DNA from: Chlorops oryzae
Lineage: Eukaryota; Arthropoda; Insecta; Diptera; Chloropidae
Length of the DNA: 64,000 bases
NCBI GenBank assembly: GCA_020466095.1
Contig: CM035806.1
Coordinates: 4,201,363 to 4,265,362 of the forward strand
Reading direction: 5' to 3'
Part shown: piece after piece, positions 13,001 to 25,039 of the stretch
Layout: each line of letters starts with the position of its first letter
Position numbering within the stretch: position 1 is the first letter of the stretch
Position numbers and translations under genes: made by a program
Notes under the pieces: generated by a model
Seen by the model: the letters and a program-made list of their open reading frames with translations, nothing else
What the model was told of the DNA's origin: nothing
Database searches by the model: none

Positions 13001-14055
13001 AAAGAGCGTTAGGAGTTTAGTATGCTATAGACTTTCGGCGAGGCACGACCTATGTCGCTTGATTTTTTCTTACTCTCTAGCATTTAAAATTTATGTGTTG
13101 TTGTACACTACATTTACATGAAGTCTAATTGCGCCTGTAGTGGTGGCTTGGCCATGATGCAATGAATATGAATCAGATGTTTTTGACTGCGATGTGTATT
13201 TATCAGAGATGAGACTAAAAATATCGATAGTTTTTCGGAAATAATCGCATTTTTTTCGCATTTTCCCAAAATGTAAATGCGATTCACAATACACAACAAT
13301 ACACGCAAATTCATACGCATTTTTCACATTTTGGAAATGCTGAAAATGTAAATGCAGCATTAAACAGTAAGACATTTCGATAATGAAACACACATTTTGT
13401 GGACGCGTGGGGATGTGGTATGGCAGCGTTTTTTCTCTCCCCCTGAATCCCTTCCCGACGAAAATTTGTTTCATTATGGAAATGTCTTGAGGCTCAAATA
13501 CACCATACAAGCATTTGCAAAATTCCATGTTTGTACAAAAAATTTGTGTAGTGTGCATATATGTTTTTGTGCTTGCGCGTACATTGGCGCGTACATGAAA
13601 AAATTTTGATTTTCGGTGATGTTTGTACAAGCGGTTTGTATAGAGTGTGGTTAAAAAGGGCTCATTTTTAACGATATTGCACTGAGATCGCCTATGCAGA
13701 TATTTAAAAATGAAAAATGACGAATGCGACTGAAAATACATGTTTGCGCGTACATGGCTTTTAGCGTGTGTGTCGGAGGATTAATTCATAAATTTTATGG
13801 ATTTGTGAAAATACTTGTATAGTCTATTTGACCCTTTAACGTGTAAATAGCTTAATATGAATATGTAGATTGAAATAAAATCCTGAAAATTTAAAACAAA
13901 TTTGTATCGAAAATCGCGATTCGTTAATATCGAAATTAATCGGCCATCTCTCTTTTAATTCGCTGCAACACTGCGTCAAACCGCAAGTCATTTATTTGTA
14001 GCAAGTCATTTTTGGATATTTCTAAATTTCCTCATAGATTTCAAAGAAAAAGTAG
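10027..14055. other. Tret1-Prosalpha5 intergenic region with interleaved inverted repeats
   Basis: No gene is supported. Inverted repeats seen: AGCTGCCCAAAGTGGTAGCTT at 12169 against its mirror ending at 12786; a CTGAGTGAA...AACAGAGCGACA arm at 12415-12470 against its mirror at 12940-13005, which crosses the first pair rather than nesting; and ATTTACACGTT near 12035 against AACGTGTAAAT near 13840. The minus-strand open frame at 13091-13741 lies between these and has no recognisable domain. The stretch 10027-12030 is featureless AT-rich DNA. Confidence 0.5.
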
Positions 14056-14112
14056 GTAAAAACATTCTGTCAATTAAAACAAATTCAACAGCTTTGTAGA
14101 TTTTTTTCGCAG
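14056..14112 (+). other. Probable 5' UTR intron of Prosalpha5
   Basis: A GTAAAA donor follows AGTAG at 14055, and a pyrimidine-rich TTTTTTTCGCAG acceptor ends exactly at the base before the ATG. The 57-nt size fits the other short introns in the window. This suggests a non-coding first exon ending at 14055. Confidence 0.55.
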
Positions 14113-14896
14113 ATGTTTCTCACACGTGCAGAATACGATCGCGGTGTTAATACATTTTCGCCGGAAGGAAGGCTATTTCAGGTTGAATATGCCATCGAAG
14201 CAATTAAACTCGGCTCAACGGCCATCGGAATTTGCACTCCTGAAGGTTTGTCCTGTTTCAAATATGATAAAGATTCGAAATCATGTAGTGCATTTTATAG
14301 GTATCGTGCTCGCTGTGGAGAAAAGAATTACGTCTACGTTGATGGTACCGTCGACTGTGGAGAAAATTGTTGAAGTTGACAAACACATTGGTTGTGCTAC
14401 TTCCGGTCTGATGGCTGATGCGCGAACCTTAATTGAACGTGCGCGTATAGAATGTCAAAATCATTGGTTTGTTTACAACGAACGTATGTCGATCGAATCT
14501 TGTGCACAAGCGGTCTCGTCTTTGGCAATACAATTCGGTGATAGTGGCAATGAGGGCTCTGCGATGAGTCGTCCGTTCGGTGTTGCTATACTCTTTGCTG
14601 GAATCGATGAGGGTAAGCCGCAACTATGGCATATGGATCCATCAGGAACGTATATACGTTATGGCGCAAAAGCAATTGGATCGGGTAGTGAAGGGGCACA
14701 ACAAAATCTACAGGATAATTACACCGCCGAGATGAGTTTGAATGATGCCATCGAATTGTCTCTGAGCACACTGAAGCAAGTGATGGAAGAGAAATTAAAT
14801 TCGAACAATGTGGAAGTTATGACCATGACGCCCGAAAAGCTTTTTTACATGTTAAAAAAAGAAGAAATGGAAACCTTTATTTCGAAGGTGGCTTAA
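14113..14896 (+). CDS. Prosalpha5: Proteasome subunit alpha type-5
   Basis: Structural alpha subunit of the 20S proteasome core; it forms part of the gated outer ring. Exons 14113-14245 and 14301-14896 flank a 55-nt GT-AG intron and give 242 aa (the fly protein is 244). The N-terminus [20 protein letters not shown] carries the alpha-subunit signature, followed by [31 protein letters not shown] and [12 protein letters not shown] are also typical. Unlike beta subunits there is no propeptide or catalytic Thr. The ATG immediately follows a splice acceptor. The 3' end converges on cnk. Confidence 0.97.
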
Positions 14897-15026
14897 AGTT
14901 AATTAGGGCGGGTTGAAAAATGTACGGTCTATTTTTTTTTTTTTTTTTTATATATATAATTGTTCTATTGAGAGAACTAAATTGAACTTGCGCATTAATA
15001 CGAAAGGGTTTGATGTACTTTTTAAC

Positions 15027-15032
15027 AATAAA
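15027..15032 (+). terminator. Poly(A) signal of Prosalpha5
   Basis: Canonical AATAAA 131 bp after the Prosalpha5 stop codon. A cnk poly(A) signal on the other strand lies at 15075-15080; each transcript would be cleaved just past its own signal, so the two 3' ends would abut or overlap by a few tens of bases. Confidence 0.7.
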
Positions 15033-15074
15033 ATGGCGTCTGCTTTACTTTCTACCACACACAACCATTTTGTC

Positions 15075-15080
15075 TTTATT
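15075..15080 (-). terminator. Poly(A) signal of cnk
   Basis: TTTATT on the plus strand reads AATAAA on the minus strand, 183 bp past the cnk stop. Cleavage 10-30 nt further would fall near the Prosalpha5 cleavage zone, so the two transcripts meet tail to tail. Confidence 0.6.
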
Positions 15081-15262
15081 GGATTTATAGACACGAGTAT
15101 ACACTTTAGAGTCATTGTAACTAATAAACTAGACATTTTCTTTTATAAGAAGAATACATATACAGTACTTAGACTGAATCGAAAACAAAACACTAACTCA
15201 GGGAAGACATCTAAACTGAGCGGTTGCTGTTTAAGTTTTTTTTTTATCGTCGAAATTGACGA

Positions 15263-18200
15263 CTATTTGGCATCCTCGTTGGAATTGTTAACGGCACCGC
15301 TTTTATTATTATTTCTTCTAAATAGCAAGCTTAGACTAGAATTCGGCTCGCTCAATGAGTATATCTCAGGCTCAAATACTGGTGGACATTCCATATGGGG
15401 GTATTCTGGGGTTGTTGCGGGTGTTTTAATTGGTGTTTCAACCTCTGGGATGTTATGAGAGGATGCTGTTGAAAGCTTACGTCGTCCATTATGATTGTAT
15501 TCCCCCGTTCTATAATGACTTGACACTTTAGGAAAAGTTACTTGTGAAAAGATTTCGTGGTCATATTCACGACCATCATATGCAGTTAGCATGCTCGTTG
15601 GTGGGGTTTGGAATATAGATGTTGATTGCTGCTGCTGTTGCTGCTGCTGCTGGGGCTGTTTTGAATTTGGAAAAAGCAATAATCATTATAATTTATAAGA
15701 ACATTATGAACAGCCCGATTCTAAATATTCCCGGGGCGTTTTCCCCCATTCTAAGTACACTGGGAAGGTAATAAAAAATCAGCTCGCATTTCGAACATTT
15801 TTAAGCAAAAGGGAAAACACTTGCGGTGAATATTCATTTAGAATAGGGCTGAAAATGAACAAGAACTAAAGTGGTGCTTGTTTAAAATATATTTTATAAT
15901 ATGGCATCATCTTTAGATCTTTTCCTCCTAGTTTTTCGTCTTACATGCTGCTGCTGATGATGATGATTACTACTGCTGCTGCCGAAGAGCGTGCGATGCA
16001 AAAGTGGTGACCCAAGTAAACGCTTTTCCTTAGAAATCTTATTACTACTGCCTGACGTAGTTAATTTTGAAAAGATTGGCGCCGAATTCTTACGCTGTGC
16101 ATCGTATTTAGGCACACAAGCACCACCGCTGACTGCCTTATCTTTTAAATCATTGTTATAGGTATGGCTCTTCTTTATACTATTACTTGCACTTTGATCA
16201 GCTGTGTAAGCACTACTCGGATTATCCAATACATGTTGATGATGATTCGACTTCTTGTTCAATGGCAGAGTCATTGTCATCATACCAAGCGTCGATGGTT
16301 GTTGCTGTTTATGGAAAGTGAAGAGACGTTCGCTCGACGATTTTATTACTTCTAATTTTCCCTTCTTCTTGAAGCTACCGCCAGCACTACGCTTATCACT
16401 AAAATCTGCTGAAGATGCCGAAGAGCAGCTATTGCTGGAATGTTTTTTACTCTTATGTCCACCAACGGACGACAGGAAATGCTGTGACTTAAGTATATTT
16501 CGTGTCTTCAATGCGGTCGTCCAACTGTGCTCATGATGATGCTGTGCAGCAACACTGCTATCACTGACGTTGCTTATTATCGCGTTCGTGGAGCTGTTCG
16601 AATTTTGTCTATTCGTTGAAGAACCAATCGCTTCTGTTCCACAATTCTCAACACCAATGGGCTCATCGCCCGATATAAGCTCATAGCCAAAATCGCGTAG
16701 CTTAAGACCCTCCTTGGTCCTAGTTCGCTTAATACTTTCGTCGTCAGGTTTAAAGCTGATTTCGTAATCTGGTGTTTTGGGTAGACTGCGACTACAGAGC
16801 TTATTTCGCAATGTCAACGGCTGTCCAGTTGTTGCGCTTGCCACCATTGTTGTCGTTGCACCCGAAGTGCATGACAATTGCTGTTGTATGTTATCAGCAG
16901 TTCGTCTGCGTTCTTCTTTCGATTTACGCTCAACTCCAAGCAGTACGCGATTGTTATACATCTCTTGTGCCTCCTCCTTTTGCTTTTGTAACATCAGCTC
17001 TTTCAGTGTTAGAGCACCATGTGGATTTTTGTGTGCATCCCAAGAGTCTGCTGGATTAATTTTCGGTAATGAGTAATCTAATGCTTTGGAAGTTTGGAAA
17101 TCAATTTCCAGCAAATTCGGATTAGACGCATGAATAAAATTGTAGGGCATTTTCTTCGAGCCCTTCGAGGGACTCTCGAAGGAATCATTACGACTGGGAG
17201 AGACGCTCATACTGCCACTGAGTGTTTTCATATTTGCCATCGCCTCGCTCGGTGTCGGCGCTGGTGAAGACGGCGGACCCAAAAGTGCTGAATCTGTTGA
17301 TGAGTTTAACAAGGAATTTGTGCTTGCAGCTAATGGTGTTGAAGTTATATGTTGATTTGAATTTGATGCTTCGGTAGATTGTTGCAATTGAGATGTTTGC
17401 TCTAATTGCTCCAGCGTTACGGTTGTCGGTGCCATTGTTGCCATTGGTGTACCAGAATTTATGCCCAACAACGATTGCAGACTACTATCCGGCGTATAAC
17501 CCGGCGTATTCGTGCCAATTTGGATACCAAAACTACCACCAGGTACTTTACGATAACAACGATATTGCTCCGTTGGCACTGGTATATCACTTGAGACTTT
17601 CTTCTCACTGTTCGAACCACTTTTAAATGGTAATGTTCCTTTGGTTAGCTTTCGCAAAGAACCCAAATATCGTCGATCATTCTTCGTTGACGTTGTTGTT
17701 GTTGTTGTTGTTGTTGTTGGCGTGGCCATCATTGTCGCAGACATCACTGAGCCCATTGAAATATCCTTTGAACCTTGCGGCGATGGTGTTGATAGATTTT
17801 TTGCAATTAAAGATTCATTCTCTTCACCCGAACTATCCGTTTCGGAAAATAACTCCTTTGGATTAACATCGTGTTCAAGATTTGTGTTAATGTTATTAGT
17901 TTGCAGCGTTGCTGCACGTATAAATTCCACCCATTGATTCAATGCGTCTTGCGATTCAGCAGCGAAATAGAATGTCTTCGCTGCATGATATACTTTAAAA
18001 GCATGAGGTTTCGAGTGCACCTCCTTGGCAAGCGAGACTGTAAAGCCGGGCAAAAGTATAAGGGAGCTTGCTTTGGGCGCATCTTTTGCACGGAAACCAT
18101 ACAAAATTGTATCAAGCATAACAAAATATAGACGAGCCCAATAGGTGACGCCACGGTGATCCTTTGTTCGCCGATAGAGATGCGAGGATATGGAAATATC

Positions 18201-21200
18201 ACTTGAAGAGCCAAGCAATTTAAGGTTGACATTGCGTCGTCGCTTGATGAGATTGTGCTTCTTTCGAAGTGTTAATGTACGCGTGCGCGTTGGAGTGTTC
18301 AATTCAATCGTTTCATTTGAAGTAGTTTCAACAGCAAGTGGTTGTACCGTAGGTGGTGGTGGCTTGAACAAATTCTGCTGCTGCTGCTGCTGTTGCTGCT
18401 GTTGTATCAAAGCTGGCTTTGGAGGCGGTGGCGGCACAGCCGGTGGTGTCAGCTCCTTCTGTTTTCTTGGCCTTGGCGGCGGCACCGGCGGCGCAAGGGT
18501 TATTTTACGCGGTTCAATCGCTGGCGGTGTATCAGATTCCTCACCAGAATTATCATAAGCTGGAGTGCTATGACTTTTGTCCAATCTTCCACGTCTTAAA
18601 TTGACAATCGGTATATTTACGGCTTCAGCGAGTGGTACACTAATGCGTTTATCCCTATCCGCTTCCATAATTTCACTGTCGCCACTTGTGCGTAGAGCCG
18701 TTATCTCACATTCCTCTTCGTACTCGTCATCGTCATCGGCATAGGGAATGGGTGCAAAGGTTTCTAAAATCGTATTTTCTACATTACAAGTATACTTCTC
18801 ATCCACGGGATAGTCCTCATACTTCATATTAGCATCAAAGCGAACGACTTTACTGACGCCAGGTTTGAATTTCTCATCAGATGCGTTCGATGAAACACTC
18901 TCCTTTATCGATCTGCTGCTTTCGCTGCGCAACGACTTTGTTGCATCAGCTCCTTCATTGGCATTGTTGCCGATTCCGATGCACGTCGTTGGCCGTGGTG
19001 TAATTTCAAGTCCGAATCCAAAAGATTTTGACTTGTCACGTAAGCTCGGTGAAGCCGGATCACAGTTTGCAACACCGGCTTTCTCACGATCCAACCAAGC
19101 AGTAACATGTGCCATACGACCGAATAGTTCATCGCCACAGATCGTGTTTCTTCGCTGCAGCATCGTACGTGGCTTTGGATAGAATAGCCGTTTCTCTTTT
19201 TCCGTCTCCTTGACATCGGTTGGTGTCATCAAATCACTACAACTTGAATCGCTATCTGACAATGAAGCGTCTACATTATTATTTTTCTCCACTACAGCAA
19301 TATTGAATGTTGGTTTCTCATCCGGCACGGTCAATAGATTTTGTTTCGGGCTTGGTACACTATCACCCCAACGTGCACCGACGACACGTTTCTTGCTTGG
19401 CAAACGATATGGTTGCATATAAATTTGCCCATATATCTTTGTATGCCTTGGAGGTTTCTTTAATGTTAAGAGGACATCCGGCGGAGACTCACTCAAATTC
19501 TTTAATACACTTTTGTATTGCCAACCAACAACTGTCTGATAATTGATCTGTACGATTTCATCGCCATCTTCAATTTTGCCAGAGGTATGCGCCGGAGAAT
19601 TATGCTTTATATCCGTGACACGGTGTACACCATGAAAACTGGACTCGATATTGAAACCCAAATCGGATTCACGCTTCTTTAATGTCACCAAGCTCAATGA
19701 TGCCGGTTGTAAAATCAATGGATCTGTTATATCCTGTATGATATAGTTGGCCAGACCTTCCAATACTTTAGCAGTCTTTCGTATTTGATCAACTGGATGC
19801 TCTACGAATCGATCTCTTTGTGCGATTGTTGCCATTTCCAAGCCAAGACGCAACATTTTCATGCAAAGTTCAGTGAATTGTCCAACACCCCGAAACGGTG
19901 CACGATTAAGCCATGCTATCAACGGTTTTATCGTTGCTATAGTATGCGTAATATCGTTTAATATCTGCGTTTCTATCTGTGACCCATTGTAGTATGTGGA
20001 CAGCTGACGATGGAGACTTCCTGCGGCTGTTGCTACATGCAATGCTAAAAATTGCAAGTTCTCCGTATCAAGATTATGATGCTGCAAAATACAATATTAG
20101 ATAAAATGCAACCCAACTGGGCAAATAAACAAATGAAACTTACAATATTTCTTAGATTCTCTACAGCATCCAGTACGATCTCCTGATGCCCAATCAAATG
20201 CATTCCCAGTTTCTCCAGCTCATATGGACGTATATTCAACAATTGGCTACCAAGTACTCCAACGGCCGAAAATGAGTTTACATAGCTGTACATAGAGTCA
20301 TCTAAGCCTGGTTTAGGATGGAAAACATAAAATCAAAGCTGGAGTGAGGCATTGATTCAATATTTCGGAGCCTATACAGACAAAATTTCGACGATAACAG
20401 AAATTCAGAGATTCTTATTAGAGTTGGAACGGTTATCCGGCTACTATCCGGTATTAAATTTAGTACGCGGCTGGACGACACCATCTATATCCGGCCTACC
20501 GGATACCTCACATTTAACATTTGCTATATTGTATTTGTGCTAGGATGCAGATTTGAATATGGAGCGATTGTAGGAAACCGGATGCAATTCAGCTAACATT
20601 TTCAGATTTTTTTTTTTTTTTAATTTTCATTCCATTTTCAGAATTGAATCAACCCACTCGAAACAAGCACTACTGAAAAAGTGTGCTGTATCAAAAAATA
20701 ACGTTCGAAATTTTTCCTGACAAACGGCAACGTTCATTGCTGCGCAGTTCAATATGGCCTTAAAACCAAAAAATATATAACAAAAAAAAAATTAACTATC
20801 CGGTATCCAGCATACACTATCCGTTGCAACATTAATTCTTATAGAATCTAAATCATAATGGAATTCAATGTTTATCTAATAAATCGCACACTTATCACAA
20901 AACCGGCACAATTCGAAATCTTTTAAATAAATTTTCCATTTTTGTCTAGTTTTTTCTGCAGTTCATATTGCCTTGATTCACCAGTTAATTAAGAACAGCA
21001 TAAATTTATTTAAAAAAAAATATTTTATATTATATTATCAAAATATATTCAAAATATTGGATGTTTCTTCGAGAAATTAGAAACTTCGAGTTGTAATGAT
21101 TTTGTGCGCAAGTTTCTTTTTACAAGTTTTAAAATAACTTTTTTTTTTTAGTTCGACGCCTTTTTTCATATTGACTTTTTCAGTTTTTTCCAATATTTTT

Positions 21201-21284
21201 ATTTTCGCTGAGATTGTTAGTTTTACCTTTAAGCCATTCAATAACCTGATCCGTTCGCCACTTATCCACGCTAATATATGCCAT
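15263..21284 (-). CDS. cnk: Connector enhancer of ksr (CNK) scaffold
   Basis: Multidomain scaffold that links Ras, Raf and KSR in receptor tyrosine kinase/MAPK signalling at the membrane. Minus-strand exons: 21284-21227, 20307-20144, 20081-15945, 15655-15263; phases match and give 1583 aa (Drosophila cnk is about 1557). Domains: SAM (about 5-70, starting MAYISVDKW), CRIC (about 75-170), PDZ (about 203-285, LGFNIESSFHGVHRVTDI), proline-rich stretches and a polyQ run near 637, and PH (about 700-797, YWARLYFVMLDTILYGF). The C-terminal exon encodes a polyQ run and the conserved YPHMECPPVFEPEIYSL. The long exon stays open past the donor at 15944, to 15894, but the GTAAGA donor and the conserved tail exon favour splicing. 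It begins upstream of UCKL1, on the opposite strand. Confidence 0.95.
15713..15851. mobile_element. Short MITE in last cnk intron
   Basis: It is delimited by GCCCGATTCTAAATATTC and its imperfect mirror GAATATTCATTTAGAATAGGGC. The same termini occur at 50113-50382 and, as a fragment, at 48354-48372. It fills about half of the 289-bp cnk intron 3. No clear target duplication was found. Confidence 0.6.
20413..20838. mobile_element. Possible degenerate TIR element in cnk intron 1
   Basis: TTAGAGTTGGAACGGTTATCCGG at the left resembles the reverse complement of CCGTTGCAACATTAA at the right. Both arms are followed inward by TATCCGG-type motifs. Similarity is imperfect and no TSD is visible. Confidence 0.35.
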
Positions 21285-21397
21285 TGTGCAAGTTATTTGT
21301 TTGCGTGCTCGGTTTTTTTTACATTTCGATGTTGTTTTTTCCACTTGTTTTAGAGAATATTGACAAATTTGCAATTATTTTTGGAACCAGTGCACTG

Positions 21398-21419
21398 TAG
21401 AGATGGACAGCCATCGATG
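21398..21419 (-). promoter_or_regulatory. Core-promoter motif cluster upstream of cnk
   Basis: Read on the cnk strand, CATCTCTA (21405-21398) matches Drosophila core-promoter motif 7 (CAKCNCTR), 114 bp upstream of the ATG. CATCGATG (21419-21412) contains the ATCGAT core of the DRE (WATCGATW), though its outer bases do not match. Both motif types are enriched at housekeeping promoters. Confidence 0.4.
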
Positions 21420-21484
21420 ATATGGTCGATATTACAGATTGTCGATGGGCTCCTAATGGCACCTAATTCAAATAGTACCTGTAC

Positions 21485-22505
21485 CAGTGCTGCCACCAAA
21501 TCTTACATAAATTATACAAGAAATGAATATTTTCGAACAAAATTATACATATAAGTTTTTGACTTATAGCATTGACAGATATATGGTGTAAAGTCTATAG
21601 ACTTCACACTACAATGGAAAAAGTCTATGTTGGGGTGACACACTACAATTGATCGTGGATTTCTATTGTGGACTTCTTTAAAACAGCTGATAATTGAAAA
21701 TTAAAACAACAACAAAAACAATAAAAACATTTTGGTAGCATTTAGCCTCGATTTTATCTCAAAAAAATCCATGAAAATATCGTTTGTTTGTTATATAAAT
21801 CCATACGATGGAATTAATTTCATGCATTTCGCATAAATTACTTGAAATTAGAAATTTAAACATCTGGTTTCCGATAAAAGAATCGATATTTCGTTTAATT
21901 TTGTGCAGCGTTGCCATATCAATCTAAGAAGTCCACAATAAATCCTCCCTTTCAATGTAGTGTGAAGTCTATAAAAAGTCTATGTTGGCTAAGGTAGACT
22001 TTTGAGAAATACCTATGTGTGTCACCTAGACTTCACACCATCATGGTGTAAAATACCTATGTCTGTCAGTGCTATTATACATAAAAGATACACAAGGGAA
22101 AATAAACCTATTTGCAAATGGCTCAGCCAGACACATTTATTACTCTATATCCCGAACTACTTTTGTGTCCATTTTTTTTTTCAAATTTGCACAGCATTTA
22201 CAAATAAACCGATAATTTTTCGTTAAAAATTTTGCCTCATATATTGTAATTAGTCGGTCAATAAAAATAGGGCCGATAAACTACACCAGCATTCTGGCTC
22301 ACCTAAAATGTATAAATATATTATTAGCATGACGATGCGGTTTTTTGTGCAGCTCTTTTTTTAACAAAAAAATAAATTTTTTTGAAAAATAACAATTCGC
22401 CTTAATTATACATAAATTGTTCGAAAAACAAATTATACATTGAAGATACAGACGCAGGCGAAAATATACAGATTTCGTATAATTATCCGCAAAGTGGCAG
22501 CACTG
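21485..22505. mobile_element. TIR element CAGTGCTGCCAC (outer of a nest)
   Basis: CAGTGCTGCCAC at the left is perfectly inverted at the right (GTGGCAGCACTG). ATTATACATA-type repeats occur in both arms. The start CAGTGCTGCCA resembles hAT TIRs and is shared with the element at 55292-56026. No perfect TSD is visible, although GTAC flanks both ends. The interior contains a second inverted-repeat element. Confidence 0.6.
21569..22072. mobile_element. Inner inverted-repeat element
   Basis: Ends GCATTGACAGATATA and its imperfect mirror (GCACTGACAGACATA). Inside, GTGTAAAGTCTATAGACTTC and TAGTGTGAAGTCTATAAAAAG form a second layer of inverted repeats, and GACTTCACAC recurs. It lies within 21485-22505. 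No coding capacity. Confidence 0.55.
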
Positions 22506-23275
22506 GTACCTACAGCGATTTAAAAAAAATCGATGAAGTGATATTCATTGGTGTTATACGCTATTTACACGTTAAAGCGCCACATAAACATTCAGTCTGA
22601 CTGATTAGTCACTCGTGTACGTGGTGATGTGCTTTTGCTCATTCATTTAACATCATTTTAGCGTTTGATTGTCTTATACGAAAATTGCTTTAATATTTTG
22701 CTTTCTCCCCCATTATTTTTTGTCCTATAATTCGAAAACAATATAAATATGTTGATGTAAAACAACCAAAAACAAGAATTCACTGTGTCGATATTAAAAA
22801 TAAAATTGTTGGCCGTTAAGTCGACAGCAAAGTCCCTGTTCAGACATGGAAAAAAATGTTGCGAAACAGTTCAATTAGTATAATATGAAAAATAGTTGTT
22901 TAGCACCGATATGGCGGGATAGGTTGACCCCATATTTTATTTCTTAATATGTATATTCCTTATTTTTTTTTATTTCACTCCAAATAGCTCAAAGGCAAAT
23001 ATTATATGTAGATACTTAAATATTATGGGAACTCATATAGGTGGGATAATCGTGCGCAGAGCAAATTTTTGCGCATTTGGCAAACCGGAGCAATTGAACT
23101 GTCTAATTTTGTATGAAAAGATAACAGCTGAGACTGAGACAGCAAATAAAATTAAGCCCATCCTAAGCCATCCAACTACCTACATGTGTGAAAGTTAAAA
23201 ATACATTTTAAATATTTGCAAGAACTAGAAGTAAAATTGATTGAAAAAATCTGGAATTTTTCTAATGAAACAATA

Positions 23276-23392
23276 GTGGTATTCAAGCAACAGTGCAAAC
23301 GCAGTGTGTAATATTTTCACTTGTCAAATTGCGTACAAAAAAAGCAGTGCAAATATTGCACACTGCGATTTGCACTGTTGCTTGAATACCAC
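23276..23392. mobile_element. MITE with GTGGTATTCAAGC termini
   Basis: 117 bp. GTGGTATTCAAGCAACAGTG is inverted at the right end, and GCAGTGTG also faces its mirror. Flanks are CAATA and TAATA, one mismatch. The outer GYGGTATTCA is shared with the larger element at 23789. Confidence 0.65.
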
Positions 23393-23788
23393 TAATATGC
23401 TTATCGAAATATGCAAAAAATATAACAAAAAAATTATGTTTTGAGAATTTTTGTTTTGTTCAAACCGGATTGATGTTTGTTTGTTTTATACAGTGTGTGC
23501 AAGCTTTTAAGAATTTGACAATCAGCTGATTCGTTAAAAAAAATTTCCAAATATGCACTCATGAAACTCTGCAAATATTTCCTGGCGAATCTGCGCCAAA
23601 GCTGATTTTTAATGATTCATGAGTCCCCTTATTATTATTAATTCTAGCAATTATCAAGATACATGTTTTAAGGCCATATTTTTGCCATTATCAAGATATT
23701 TGTTTTTATAATTAATTTCGAAATTAATAATATTTAAGGCGTTTTAAAAATGGTGCCGGCAGTGAGAACTTGTTTTTTTTTTATAATA

Positions 23789-24307
23789 GCGGTATTCACT
23801 ATCCAGTGCATTTGGCCGTGCATTTGAGCATGAGCAAAATATTTATGCTTTTCTGCTCTTTACATTAACAAAATGTACACGTATGCATATGCTCCGATTT
23901 TGCACAAATGCTCCGCTTAAGCCTAGTGCAAATTTCAGTTTCGTGCATGTGCAAAACTTTCCAGCTGTCTTAGGGATGCTGGGTAAATATCGATCTTTGA
24001 CGATTATCGTTGTTCAAAGTTTAAACATCTTTGTTGTATTATAATGTTGAGAGTTACTACACTTTCGGAGTAAATGAACCATAAAATAAGCTTTTGGCAA
24101 TATCTTAGTATTATCTCCGATTAAAACTGGCCATCGCATTAAGGTTCTGAATGCTTGCAACATCGATAATTATAAAACAATGAGCATCCCTAATCCTGCT
24201 TGATAAAATATGCACCGTGTGCTTCGAAAGTACACTCACAGTTTCTTGCAAATGCAAAATAAAATTTGTCAAATGCACATGCACATGCACTGGATAGTGA
24301 ATACCGC
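23789..24307. mobile_element. MITE with GCGGTATTCAC termini, 5-bp TSD
   Basis: 519 bp. GCGGTATTCACTATCCAGTG is perfectly inverted at the right end. The 5-bp TAATA lies on both sides (23784-23788, 24308-24312). It is non-coding. With the element at 23276 it defines a GYGGTATTCA family whose superfamily I cannot assign. Confidence 0.75.
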
Positions 24308-24772
24308 TAATAACTAACACATTTTCTCGATAAGACCAACGTTTCTGAGCAAATTTCATGTGTATACATATTTGATTTTGAGATTTCATAAAATTTGATT
24401 TCAGATACGCCGTTTTTTTGGCCCATTTTGCTCGCCGATTTTCTTTTGTTTTACTGTTCTATCGGCGAGACATTGTAGACAAAACGATTTTGACATAGCG
24501 ATTTTGTTTGAAGTTGTTTTTCTGTTTAATTCTTTTGGCATTCTAGTTTACGGTTGCTAAAAACCATAACGATTTACCTATGTTTCAATGAAATCAATGG
24601 TAGAAAATGTAAATTTAAATTTAAAACATGTTCAAAAATTTTACCTAACGAAAAAGCAAATACTGTAAAAAGAAATATAAAAAATCGTCACAAAATGGTT
24701 GATACGAACGAGTTGTACTCGCTTCCTTCGCTCGCCAACAATACAAAAAATCGTTGAGAAAACTCGGCCGAA

Positions 24773-24780
24773 AATCGATA
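24773..24780 (+). promoter_or_regulatory. DRE-like site upstream of the UCKL1-type gene
   Basis: AATCGATA is an exact match to WATCGATW, the DRE bound by DREF in Drosophila. It lies 260 bp upstream of the first-exon ATG. Confidence 0.4.
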
Positions 24781-25039
24781 TGTGTAAAAGCACACAAACA
24801 CAGCACAAACAGAACACATTACTCTTGTCTTGTTGTCGCCACCACTTTCTTAAATACGCATTGTCGATAATCATTTTCAACCTGTGTCAACGCGAACGAA
24901 ACAGCTAAAGATAACTGGAAAATGTTGGCGAGCGATTGTTTCACAATTCAACGCCGACCTAATTGAAAAAAAAAAAGAAAACGCATGTTCGTTTGTCTTG
25001 CCCGATTTCGTTGTAGCGTGCTTTCGTGGGAACAAAAAA

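Larger units (their letters stand above)
22506..24772. other. Intergenic region between cnk and the UCKL1-type gene
   Basis: Apart from the two small MITEs annotated separately, only AT-rich sequence is seen. A single ATTTACACGTTAAAG at 22564 matches the repeat end near 13840, so it is probably a remnant of that family. No credible coding exon on either strand. Confidence 0.5.

Noticed and set aside
13091..13741. 216-aa open frame on the minus strand
   Set aside because: No recognisable domain, odd composition (many His, Cys, Tyr), lies among inverted repeats; the frame looks like chance.
15894..15944. C-terminus of cnk by read-through of the long exon
   Set aside because: A GTAAGA donor in phase 0 precedes it, and the exon at 15655-15263 encodes a tail resembling that of fly CNK.
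16164..19546. Many plus-strand ORFs of 60-122 codons
   Set aside because: All lie opposite the long cnk coding exon and reflect its codon usage and CAG/GGT repeats.
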